From Thermoplasmata archaeon (GTDB lineage: Archaea; Thermoplasmatota; E2; DHVEG-1): DNA of 7,389 nt. Under the pieces are notes generated by a model. The model ran no database searches and was not told the origin of the DNA. It was given only the letters and a program-made list of their open reading frames with translations. The position numbers and the translations under genes were made by a program. Shown one piece after another: positions 1 to 5,943 of this stretch. The stretch is from NCBI GenBank assembly GCA_030641605.1, contig DAOWHD010000043.1, positions 1 to 7,389 of the forward strand, written 5' to 3'. Each line of letters starts with the position of its first letter. Within the stretch, counting starts at the first letter, position 1.

Positions 1-22
1 GAATGAAAAAACTTAATAAAGG

Positions 23-38
23 TATAAGTATACTTATA
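23..38. promoter_or_regulatory. 16-bp perfect palindrome upstream of the membrane-protein gene
   Basis: The sequence TATAAGTATACTTATA equals its own reverse complement over 16 bases. It lies 52 bases before the start of the gene at 91 and just upstream of the likely TATA region, which is a plausible operator position for a dimeric regulator. A second motif, TATAATTATA, also a perfect palindrome, overlaps its end at 35-44 and recurs at 63-72. The region is extremely AT-rich, so short palindromes are expected by chance and no specific regulator is implied. Confidence 0.3.
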
Positions 39-47
39 ATTATAGAA

Positions 48-90
48 TAATAAAATTTGATATATAATTATAACTCGCGATGGTGTATAT
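48..90 (+). promoter_or_regulatory. Promoter region and GGTG ribosome binding site of the gene at 91
   Basis: Two TATA-like stretches are visible: 48-57 (ATAATAAAAT) and 61-68 (TATATAAT). GGTG at 82-85 sits exactly 6-9 bases before the ATG and can pair with the CACC of the archaeal 16S rRNA 3' end. A transcript long enough to carry that site fits the TATA at 48-57 better, with a start near 78. The 61-68 box would give an almost leaderless mRNA. The binding-site call is firmer than the choice of TATA box. Confidence 0.45.
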
Positions 91-840
91 ATGGACTTAA
101 AGAAAAACGACAAAATAATATTGGTAGCAGGGGTTGTAATATTAGTAATCGCAGCGATAGGGGTTGCTGTTTATACTTCACCTGATACCGAGGAGATCAG
201 GGATACAAAGCCAGAATATGAAACTTATTCATACACCTGGACAAGAAATACAGGAGAAACGACGATAGGCGATAGTTTGTATGTCGGTAAAAATTCTCCG
301 TACTCTGATTCTTTTACCATTACTACGTCATCTGGAAGTGTTTTGACCGATGTTGAAGTTCAAATCAATTGGGAAGATGATAGTACGTATGGTCTTCTTA
401 TAAAGAAAGGAGAGGATACGTTAACTGCAGATGTCAGTCAACAAGGCGGTGAAACCATGCAAGAATCGAGTGAGGGAAGCGGAAACATGACATTCGCTTT
501 TAATTTGAATGATATACCTTCATCAGATTCTGTATTGGCAGAGGATAAATCTGATGCAGGGAGCATCATTGATGGAATGTTCTCTGGTGAAAATGCCGAA
601 TCCTTTGATGCCGGGGCTAGTATAAAAACCGGAGAAAAGTTCTGGAGGCCCTTGAAATTTTTGAAAGACAAGGGAAATGCTTTTGAGCTGAAGGCAAAAT
701 ATACGTATTACGTTTATGAGGTAGGGGAACCAGAGGTGCCAGATGAAGATAAGGACAAGACCACGGGCGATGATGGCGGATATCACGCTGCCTTAGGTGA
801 ATTTTACAAAAATCTTTGTTATGGGCGAGGGATGATATAG
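91..840 (+). CDS. Unrecognised membrane-anchored protein with acidic outer domain
   Basis: I do not recognise a named family for this 249-residue protein. Residues 1-7 are polar and basic (MDLKKND), followed by one hydrophobic segment at about 8-28. This reads as an uncleaved signal anchor that puts the rest outside the cell. Residues 30-210 alternate polar and hydrophobic stretches with many Ser, Thr, Gly, Asp and Glu, suggesting a beta-rich extracellular domain. There is one N-glycosylation sequon at Asn132. An acidic, Pro/Asp/Glu/Lys-rich linker at about 211-229 leads to an aromatic-basic tail ending CYGRGMI. The tail has no second membrane segment. The start is supported by GGTG at 82-85. 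The gene ends 12 bases from the convergent pelota gene. The N-terminal style resembles hypothetical proteins of uncultured Thermoplasmatota; that is a recollection, not a search result. The function is unknown. Confidence 0.8.
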   Translation: MDLKKNDKIILVAGVVILVIAAIGVAVYTSPDTEEIRDTKPEYETYSYTWTRNTGETTIGDSLYVGKNSPYSDSFTITTSSGSVLTDVEVQINWEDDSTYGLLIKKGEDTLTADVSQQGGETMQESSEGSGNMTFAFNLNDIPSSDSVLAEDKSDAGSIIDGMFSGENAESFDAGASIKTGEKFWRPLKFLKDKGNAFELKAKYTYYVYEVGEPEVPDEDKDKTTGDDGGYHAALGEFYKNLCYGRGMI

Positions 841-852
841 TCTTTCTAAACT

Positions 853-1896
853 CTATATTTTAAAGCGTAATAGTGCTCCAGCACCACCCATGCCTTCCAA
901 TTTTTTTCCTGCTTCATGTATTGTATTTATTATTGTAAACTTGCTGTTGTTTTGTCTTGCGATTTCTAGTAGATTTTCTCCCTCTTTTGTACGAACCATG
1001 ACGTCGGTTACCAGTAGTCTTTCCACCGCTCCATTTTTTAAGGCCATGTTTACTTCCTTCTCTCCATAGGTTGCAAGCCCACTTTTCTTTATCTCCTCGA
1101 ATAATTTTTCAATCAATTGTGTTTCAAATACCACTCTATTTTCCTTTGCAATGTTTTCTACTATGCCTGATTTTATTGCTTCATGCACGCCATTCATACC
1201 TGCACTACCAGTTCCATGAACAAGGCATTCATCGAAAAGTGATGGTTCCTTATTTTTTCCATATTTCAAAAAATGTTCCTTTGCAAAACCGGGTCCTACG
1301 ATGACAAGGGGGGAATCCTCATTTTTATTTGTTTTGATCACTGAAAAGATTTCGCCAAAATACTCTTTTTCGGTATCTTTGCTCTCATACATTTTACCTG
1401 ATCGCTTGGAATCAATGTCTGCAATCCATTGAACGCCACTCTGCCTTAGAACTGCAACAGTGGCAGTGTCTTCATCCAGTGATATGAAGGTTAGTATGGA
1501 TTGGTTACGAAGTTTGACTGCTTCATCTATTCTTTCTAGTTGATAATGTTTCCATTCTTTTTTTATGATGGAAACCTTATCCATTTTATCAGCAGTTACA
1601 TTTAACGTATGAAATGATCCAAGATCCTGAGGTCCTTCCTCTATTGTACCATGTATACGAAGACGATCAGAAAACTCATGAAATTTCACTTCTTCTACTC
1701 TGATTCCTAGTTTCATACGCTTTTTTTCAGATTTTTTGGATCTAATTTTATCATCTTTTTGTTCATCAGTTCTATAGGTAACCGCACGGACCAAATCACC
1801 TTCACTGATGATGTTATATAGGTGCCATATGTCGTCAAGATTTTCAGGCATCAGTTTTATTTCATCATGGTCAAGATCCTTAAAAATCACCTTCAT
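853..1896 (-). CDS. pelA: mRNA surveillance protein pelota (Dom34 homologue)
   Basis: Pelota enters the A site of ribosomes stalled on an mRNA. Together with the elongation-factor-like GTPase aEF1A and the ATPase ABCE1 it drives subunit splitting. At 347 residues this is full length for archaeal pelota. The three-domain order is visible: an Sm-like N-terminal domain (about 1-130, starting MKVIFKDLDHDEIKLMPEN), an eRF1-like central domain (about 132-262, with GPGFAKEHF at 201-209) and a C-terminal eRF1-like domain (about 263-347, with ATYGEKEV at 275-282 and GMGGAGALLRF at 335-345). There is no GGQ peptide-release motif in the central domain, which separates pelota from release factor aRF1. 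The gene starts 3 bases after the RqcH stop, with a weak purine stretch (AAGGGAT) before the ATG, so it is the second gene of an operon and probably translationally coupled. Identification is firm; the symbol follows archaeal usage. Confidence 0.96.
   Translation of the reverse strand: MKVIFKDLDHDEIKLMPENLDDIWHLYNIISEGDLVRAVTYRTDEQKDDKIRSKKSEKKRMKLGIRVEEVKFHEFSDRLRIHGTIEEGPQDLGSFHTLNVTADKMDKVSIIKKEWKHYQLERIDEAVKLRNQSILTFISLDEDTATVAVLRQSGVQWIADIDSKRSGKMYESKDTEKEYFGEIFSVIKTNKNEDSPLVIVGPGFAKEHFLKYGKNKEPSLFDECLVHGTGSAGMNGVHEAIKSGIVENIAKENRVVFETQLIEKLFEEIKKSGLATYGEKEVNMALKNGAVERLLVTDVMVRTKEGENLLEIARQNNSKFTIINTIHEAGKKLEGMGGAGALLRFKI
901..907 (+). terminator. Candidate T-tract terminator for the gene ending at 840
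   Basis: Seven consecutive T bases on the plus strand lie about 60 bases after the stop at 840, inside the 3' end of the opposing pelota gene. Archaeal RNA polymerase commonly releases at U-rich tracts without a hairpin. A weaker T-rich stretch at 841-862 is the alternative. Because the T-tract also encodes Lys codons of pelota on the other strand, it may be coincidental. Confidence 0.3.
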
Positions 1897-1899
1897 GTA

Positions 1900-3876
1900 T
1901 TATCCCTTCTCTAGATTTAGTTCAAGATTCACTGTTTCAACAATACTTACACCACCAGGTGGAAGAACCTTATTTATCTGATCAGTATATGTTTCAAAAG
2001 CCTTTGCGAGTTTATTTGCGGTATCATCCTTTTTCATACTGCCTGGAGTTAAGATAACGTATTTGCTTGCTCGTTTTTTCACGGCATCAACCGGGCCACC
2101 CATAATCTTTCTCGTTTCACCGATCATTATCTCACCAACGGCAACTTCCAGTTTGCATCTATAATAATTTCGTTTCCCACGAATAATAAAAGCACCTTTT
2201 GGAACAAATTCTCCGCTCTGAGGTGTTTTGCTTACTTGCTCTGGGAGAACCCAGTATGCTTGTGCTTCGGTGAACTGTTTCCAGGCTTTGGAATAACAAG
2301 CTGAAAAAATGCAAGCCTCCTCCAACGTTTCCTCAGATATTGGAAGTTTTTCATCATCTGGGCCTTTACCTTTAATCACACAACTCGGTGCACCCTGAAT
2401 ATCGGCATGGGCATACCTATCTCCATCCTTCAAATATTTTTTTACAACTTGATCGTTACTCTTTGCATTCTTGCCGCCTATGACAATGTTACCCTCGTTT
2501 GAAATAAACCATCGAAAACGTTCAAACCAGAAAAGTTTGCCTGTTGTTGTCTTTATTTCCTTCTCTTGATTTTCAGCCTCTTTCTTTTTGACTGTTTTTA
2601 TGAGTTGTCTTGTTTTTATGATTGATTGTTGTGCACCTGCTAATTTCCCCCTATATTTTTTACTATCACCATATGCTTTTTCAGCGTTTTTGGCAACAGT
2701 CTTTCTGAAATCTAATTTTACCTTGGAGATATTTCCAGCAGTATCTTTTAGATAAACAACAAGTAAATTTCCAACAGGATCAAACTCCTTGACAATTTCT
2801 TTTTCATTAATCCTTTTTATTCCCTCTGCTTTGTCTTTTTGTTCTAAAATATTGGCTATTTCATTTAGGAGTTCTTCGCACTGTTTGTAATTTAGGTAGA
2901 TAAGATCTCCTTCGATTCTTTTTATTTCAATTTCTTTTTCTAGTTTTTTGACAGCTTCCTCCTGTTGTCTAAGTTGTCTATTTAATTTTCCAATTTTTTT
3001 CTCGTTTTTACTTTCCTTTTTCTTTTCTAGCTTTTTGATGCTTGTAAACTTCTCTAAAGATCTAGTAAAATTGGCAACTTCTTTGAACTCCTTGTTTTCA
3101 TAACTTTCAAACTTAAAAGGAAGTATGTCGATCGCTTTTCCATCTTTTTCAACTAAAACCGGTTCAAATTCCTTGGTTTTGAATAATTCCAAGAAATCCG
3201 ATAACGCAACAAATGCTTTCTCTATAGTTTCGTCATCTAAATCTTCTATTTTGATATTCTTGTCAATATTTGCTCGAGTGCAGATCTCTTCGGCAATTGA
3301 TCCACTTAGATTGACATTAACAGCTATTGTTCGTACTAAATCTGCTTTACTTTCCTTTAGCAGTTCTGAAAACTTTTCTTTTGTTAGATTAAATGGATCT
3401 GTTTGAGGTGGTGGTGGGCTATATTTTTCCCTGCTTTTTACCGCTCTATGGGCCCATTGCTGCTTGATTAGTGGAAGTATGATTTCTCCACTAGGATTTA
3501 CAAGAATAATGTTGCCCTTAGAGAAAAATTCAATTATGAGGGAGTATTCTCCTTCTTTTTTACTAATTTTTAGTTCTATTATTCTGTCAAAGTCATGCTG
3601 TTTGAATCCTATAATTTTGCCATTGAGTAAATATTTCCGTAGAGTCATTGCAAAAGTCGAGGGTTTTAAAGGAGTTTCAAACTTTTTTTGTGTAATGCAT
3701 AATAACTCGCCATTTCTAATGAAGATTGATTCCTTTTGTTTTGTTTTAATATTTTTAATTTTAATCAATAACTCGTCACGAGTAAGTTGATATATTTTGT
3801 CTATATAACTTCCCTTCAACTCTTGAAGATCTGAAGCAATTACGAAGAAGTCAAATGATGATAGTTGTCGCTTCAT
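1900..3876 (-). CDS. rqcH: RqcH / NFACT-family ribosome quality control protein
   Basis: This 658-residue protein belongs to the family of bacterial RqcH, yeast Rqc2/Tae2 and human NEMF, formerly annotated as fibronectin-binding protein. These proteins bind large ribosomal subunits carrying a stuck peptidyl-tRNA and support tailing of the nascent chain; alanine tailing is shown for bacterial RqcH. An NFACT-N domain covers about 1-180. It holds the Asp97-Arg98 pair in QHDFDRIIEL, the DR motif needed for tRNA binding in RqcH, and is followed by GNIILVNPSGEI. A helical region at 180-275 precedes a Lys/Glu-rich coiled coil (about 280-350, with a second helix at 395-440). The NFACT-R (DUF814) domain starts at WFERFRWF (450-457), with GGKNAKSND and YAHADIQGAPS, then AYWVLPEQVSKTP and GAFIIRGKRNYYR. 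A short archaeal-type tail contains GPVDAVKKRASKYVILTPGS. No Shine-Dalgarno is seen, so the mRNA is probably leaderless. Pelota follows after 3 bases. Alanine tailing in this organism is inferred, not shown. Confidence 0.95.
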   Translation of the reverse strand: MKRQLSSFDFFVIASDLQELKGSYIDKIYQLTRDELLIKIKNIKTKQKESIFIRNGELLCITQKKFETPLKPSTFAMTLRKYLLNGKIIGFKQHDFDRIIELKISKKEGEYSLIIEFFSKGNIILVNPSGEIILPLIKQQWAHRAVKSREKYSPPPPQTDPFNLTKEKFSELLKESKADLVRTIAVNVNLSGSIAEEICTRANIDKNIKIEDLDDETIEKAFVALSDFLELFKTKEFEPVLVEKDGKAIDILPFKFESYENKEFKEVANFTRSLEKFTSIKKLEKKKESKNEKKIGKLNRQLRQQEEAVKKLEKEIEIKRIEGDLIYLNYKQCEELLNEIANILEQKDKAEGIKRINEKEIVKEFDPVGNLLVVYLKDTAGNISKVKLDFRKTVAKNAEKAYGDSKKYRGKLAGAQQSIIKTRQLIKTVKKKEAENQEKEIKTTTGKLFWFERFRWFISNEGNIVIGGKNAKSNDQVVKKYLKDGDRYAHADIQGAPSCVIKGKGPDDEKLPISEETLEEACIFSACYSKAWKQFTEAQAYWVLPEQVSKTPQSGEFVPKGAFIIRGKRNYYRCKLEVAVGEIMIGETRKIMGGPVDAVKKRASKYVILTPGSMKKDDTANKLAKAFETYTDQINKVLPPGGVSIVETVNLELNLEKG

Positions 3877-3896
3877 TTACAGAGCGTATATGTTGT

Positions 3897-3905
3897 ATTA
3901 TTAAA
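3897..3905 (-). promoter_or_regulatory. TATA-like box of the RqcH-pelota operon
   Basis: On the minus strand, TTTAATAAT lies 21-29 bases before the RqcH ATG. The archaeal TATA box is centred about 26-27 bases upstream of the transcription start, so transcription would begin at or very near the ATG. This fits the absence of any GGAG or GGTG sequence in the last 20 bases before the start. The leaderless state is inferred from spacing only. Confidence 0.45.
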
Positions 3906-3930
3906 AAAGACTGTTATGTTGGATGACTTC

Positions 3931-3970
3931 AAAAGAAAGAAGAAGAGAGATGGGATGGAAGGAATGAGAT
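3931..3970. other. Purine-rich tract in the divergent intergenic region
   Basis: Positions 3931-3950 are exclusively A and G on the plus strand. The purine bias continues to about 3970, interrupted only by single T bases. The tract lies just upstream of the RqcH TATA box, where it reads as a pyrimidine tract on the transcribed strand. No open reading frame of note uses it. It may be a flexible promoter-upstream element or have no function. Confidence 0.3.
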
Positions 3971-3984
3971 AAATCTAATAATAT

Positions 3985-4014
3985 TGGCAGATATGCCAGC
4001 AATGCTGGCATGTC
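3985..4014. repeat. Strong dyad with nested alternative arm in the divergent intergenic region
   Basis: ATGCCAGCA (3993-4001) and TGCTGGCAT (4003-4011) are perfect inverted arms around a single A. The symmetry extends to 3990-4014 with one T/G mismatch (a wobble pair in RNA), giving 12 paired positions. An additional TGGCA at 3985-3989 can pair with TGCCA at 3994-3998, so two mutually exclusive stems are possible. It lies about 85 bases beyond the RqcH TATA box and 166-188 bases before the DUF763 start. No T-run follows on either strand, which argues against a terminator. A regulator operator or a structured RNA element is more likely. Confidence 0.6.
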
Positions 4015-4041
4015 CCCCGTATCTCACGTCGTTCTAATTGC

Positions 4042-4067
4042 ATAAAGGTTGCTTTTCCTTTATATAT
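4042..4067 (+). promoter_or_regulatory. Candidate TATA box overlapped by a 7-bp inverted repeat, upstream of DUF763
   Basis: ATAAAGG (4042-4048) and CCTTTAT (4057-4063) form a perfect 7-bp inverted repeat with an 8-base loop. The right arm runs into TTTATATAT (4059-4067), a good archaeal TATA box preceded by a short C/T-rich stretch. Transcription would start near 4089 and give an untranslated leader of about 87 bases before the ATG at 4177. A second TATA-like stretch at 4140-4150 would instead give a leader of only a few bases. The sequence alone does not decide between them. Confidence 0.4.
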
Positions 4068-4085
4068 GTGAAATGGGGAGCGTTG

Positions 4086-4122
4086 AAAGTATTAATTTTG
4101 AGACAAAGTCACAAAATACTTT
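4086..4122 (+). promoter_or_regulatory. Imperfect long hairpin in the DUF763 leader or promoter region
   Basis: Three stacked arms can pair: AAAGTA (4086-4091) with TACTTT (4117-4122), TTTTG (4096-4100) with CAAAA (4112-4116), and GAC (4102-4104) with GTC (4108-4110). They are separated by a TTAA bulge and one A/A mismatch, with an AAA loop. If transcription starts near 4089, this sits at the very 5' end of the leader. If the promoter is at 4140-4150, it is upstream DNA. The stems are AT-rich and modest in strength. Confidence 0.35.
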
Positions 4123-4164
4123 TACTCACCCCTACGGAGATATTATATTTGAAATCCTTGCTAT

Positions 4165-4172
4165 GGAGTGGT
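4165..4172 (+). promoter_or_regulatory. Ribosome binding site that decides the DUF763 start
   Basis: GGAGTGGT lies 5-12 bases before the ATG at 4177 and closely resembles the consensus GGAGGTGAT. A longer in-frame reading with a GTG start at 4168 would use codons inside this site, so the ATG at 4177 is preferred. The DUF763 family also usually begins only a few residues before the conserved TGxAxLPLH segment, which agrees. Confidence 0.6.
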
Positions 4173-4176
4173 ATAT

Positions 4177-5358
4177 ATGTTAAAAACAGGTGTTGCCAAT
4201 CTTCCATTGCATCCTGGAAAAGCGCCAAAATGGTTATTCAAAAGAATGGTTAAGCTATCTAGGGGCATTACTGAAGTAATAATACATGAATATGGGAGCG
4301 ATGAGTTTTTACGCAGACTCTCCGATCCCTTCTGGTTTCAAGCCTTGTCGTGCGTTCTTGGCTATGATTGGCATTCCAGTGGGACGACTACTGTTACATG
4401 TGGGGCCCTAAAAGAGGCTATAGATCCTCAAGAATATGGTTTTATGATGGCTGGTGGTAAAGGTAAAGCGTCGAGAAGAACACCTCAGCAAATTGAAGAA
4501 ATCGGAGAAATGTATAACTTTTCTACGGCAAAAATTGATGAGCTGAAATATTCCAGTCGAATGGCTGCAAAAGTTGATAACACAGCAATACAGGATGGCC
4601 ATAATTTGTATCACCATGTTTTTTTGTTTTCTGAAGATGGTTTATGGGGCGTCATTCAGCAGGGGATGAATTCTGAGACTAAGTATGCTCGACGTTATCA
4701 TTGGCTTTCTGAGCGAGTAGATGGTTTTGTCTGTGATCCAAATAACTCGATAATGGGAGAGAAACGTCAAGAATCTGTGCTAGATATGGCTACCAGGCAA
4801 AGTGAGCCCGCCCAGAAGACATGTGTCGATATTGCTAATGATAATCCAGTTCATCTCAAAACTGATTGGGCAACGTTGACAAGGCATCATAATCAGAGAA
4901 CGTTGGATAATTGGATGAATCCCGAAAAGAAAAGGGAACCAATTGTGCATCTGGATATGCCCAGAAGTATTAATTGGAACAAAATGAAAGAAATATATGA
5001 TTTTCAGCCTAGAAATTATGAAGAGTTAATTGCGATGAAGGGGGTTGGTCCAAATACTGTTAGAGCACTTGCACTCATTTCAGATCTTATTTATGGAGAT
5101 AAACCGTCGTGGCAGGATCCCATAAAATATAGTTTCACAGTAGGGGGAAAAGACGGCGTACCTTTTCCAGTGGACCGAAAAGCAATGGATGAATCGGCAG
5201 AGATTATCAGATCAGGTGTTGAGCAGGCCAAGATTGGTGATAGGGATAAGATCCATGCAATCAAAAGATTGAAGGAGTTCATATCACCCAATTTTAAGGA
5301 TTTTTCTACAGACAGTTTAGCCGCTCGCAAAGAAGATTTTAACTCAATTGGGATTTAG
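4177..5358 (+). CDS. DUF763 domain-containing protein with helix-hairpin-helix
   Basis: This 393-residue protein matches DUF763, a family widespread in archaea and present in some bacteria, with no established function that I know of. Conserved blocks visible in order are KTGVANLPLHPGKAPKWL (3-20), DPFWFQALSCVLGYDWHSSG (50-69), GGKGK (93-97), KVDNTAIQDG (132-141), QQGMN (161-165), ARRYHW (171-176) and, near the C-terminus, GGKDGVPFPVDR (323-334). A helix-hairpin-helix-like motif, AMKGVGPNTVRALAL, at 286-300 suggests binding of DNA or structured RNA. The many invariant His, Asp, Lys, Gln and Arg residues look enzymatic, but no known active site can be assigned. No signal peptide or membrane segment is present, so it should be cytoplasmic. 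The ATG is preferred over a GTG at 4168 because of the GGAGTGGT site. It is transcribed divergently from the RqcH-pelota operon across a 300-base region. The family assignment is firm; the nucleic-acid role is inferred. Confidence 0.93.
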   Translation: MLKTGVANLPLHPGKAPKWLFKRMVKLSRGITEVIIHEYGSDEFLRRLSDPFWFQALSCVLGYDWHSSGTTTVTCGALKEAIDPQEYGFMMAGGKGKASRRTPQQIEEIGEMYNFSTAKIDELKYSSRMAAKVDNTAIQDGHNLYHHVFLFSEDGLWGVIQQGMNSETKYARRYHWLSERVDGFVCDPNNSIMGEKRQESVLDMATRQSEPAQKTCVDIANDNPVHLKTDWATLTRHHNQRTLDNWMNPEKKREPIVHLDMPRSINWNKMKEIYDFQPRNYEELIAMKGVGPNTVRALALISDLIYGDKPSWQDPIKYSFTVGGKDGVPFPVDRKAMDESAEIIRSGVEQAKIGDRDKIHAIKRLKEFISPNFKDFSTDSLAARKEDFNSIGI

Positions 5359-5392
5359 ATGACTAGTAGCAATGATGGAATGCTTGTCGCTA

Positions 5393-5402
5393 TGCAATTG
5401 CA
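5393..5402. repeat. Short perfect palindrome after DUF763
   Basis: TGCAATTGCA is a 10-base perfect palindrome 34 bases after the DUF763 stop, followed by AAAACAA rather than a T-run. It could be a small operator for the downstream receiver gene, but a 10-base palindrome may well occur by chance. The rest of 5359-5480 shows only a weak CCCTT/AAGGG inverted pair near 5422-5440 and no gene. Confidence 0.2.
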
Positions 5403-5480
5403 AAACAATAGAAGATGAAATCCCTTGGTTTTGAAAGGGCACAAAATCCTGCTTTGCTGATGAATGGTTCAATAAAAAAG

Positions 5481-5524
5481 TAAATTAAGGAAGTAATGTA
5501 TATGGTATATGTGGGTGACAGGTG
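5481..5524 (+). promoter_or_regulatory. Promoter and GGTG ribosome binding site of the receiver gene
   Basis: TAAATTAA at 5481-5488 is a TATA-like box that would place the transcription start near 5511. This leaves a leader of about 20 bases containing GGTG at 5521-5524, which lies exactly 6-9 bases before the ATG at 5530. This spacing equals that of the gene at 91. It argues against the longer in-frame start at 5509, which would add seven residues (MWVTGVK) and put the binding site inside the gene. Confidence 0.5.
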
Positions 5525-5529
5525 TAAAG

Positions 5530-5901
5530 ATGGTAAAAAAAGTGTTAGTTGTGGATGATAACCCAGATGTAATTTTTTCTGTTAAAAATGGATTGGAGGA
5601 ATTCACAAAGGATTATACTGTCGTAGGTGCGGGAAGTGGCAAGGAATGCCTTGAACTTTTGGAAACCGAGGCTCCTGATATCATATTGTTAGACATCATG
5701 ATGCCAGAGATGAGTGGATGGAAAACCTTTGATAGGATAAAGGAAAATATGTCCTGGAAAAACATACCGATAGTTTTTTTAACAGCAAGAACAGACAGTG
5801 TTGCAAAAAATGCCGGTGGCTTTTTGGGCGAAGATTATATCGAAAAACCTTTCGAAATCAAAAATCTAAAAGAAAGAATTGATGAAGTTCTCAATAAATA
5901 A
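5530..5901 (+). CDS. Stand-alone response regulator receiver domain (CheY-like)
   Basis: This 123-residue protein is a single receiver domain with no output domain. It takes a phosphoryl group from a histidine kinase and passes the signal on by protein contact or further phosphotransfer. All key residues are present: the acidic pair Asp9-Asp10 (VLVVDDNPD), the phospho-acceptor Asp55 (IILLDIMMPEMSG), Thr85 (IVFLTAR) and Lys106 (YIEKPFE). The fold should be cytoplasmic and active as a phospho-switch. The start at 5530 is chosen from GGTG at 5521-5524 and from the usual family beginning just before KKVLVVDD. A start at 5509 is possible but less likely. No histidine kinase, Che protein or archaellum gene is in view, so its partner is unknown. 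A terminator follows at 5944-5981, and the 171-base gap before it suggests its own promoter. Confidence 0.94.
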   Translation: MVKKVLVVDDNPDVIFSVKNGLEEFTKDYTVVGAGSGKECLELLETEAPDIILLDIMMPEMSGWKTFDRIKENMSWKNIPIVFLTARTDSVAKNAGGFLGEDYIEKPFEIKNLKERIDEVLNK

Positions 5902-5943
5902 TCTTGTCTAGTTATCTGATGGCCTTTTGTTGGGTGTACAAAT

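Noticed and set aside
438..786. Minus-strand open frames of 77 and 87 codons opposite the membrane-anchored protein
   Set aside because: They overlap each other and a better-supported gene with anchor and binding site, and neither shows domain features.
751..840. Possible frameshift at the C-terminus of the membrane-anchored protein, suggested by its odd tail
   Set aside because: The other two frames hit stops quickly and do not encode a membrane helix, so the tail in the main frame is taken as genuine.
3125..3790. Plus-strand open frames of 93 and 108 codons opposite RqcH
   Set aside because: They are antisense to the conserved N-terminal part of RqcH. The Ser/Leu/Ile/Phe-rich composition is typical of complementary-strand reading of Lys/Glu-rich helices.
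4038..4253. A 71-codon plus-strand open frame starting in the intergenic region with hydrophobic residues
   Set aside because: It overlaps the well-supported DUF763 start in another frame, has no ribosome binding site, and its second half is the shadow of conserved DUF763 codons.
5359..5418. A 19-codon frame starting directly after the DUF763 stop (TAG followed by ATG)
   Set aside because: It is short and polar, with no binding site and no recognisable features; the adjacency is likely chance.
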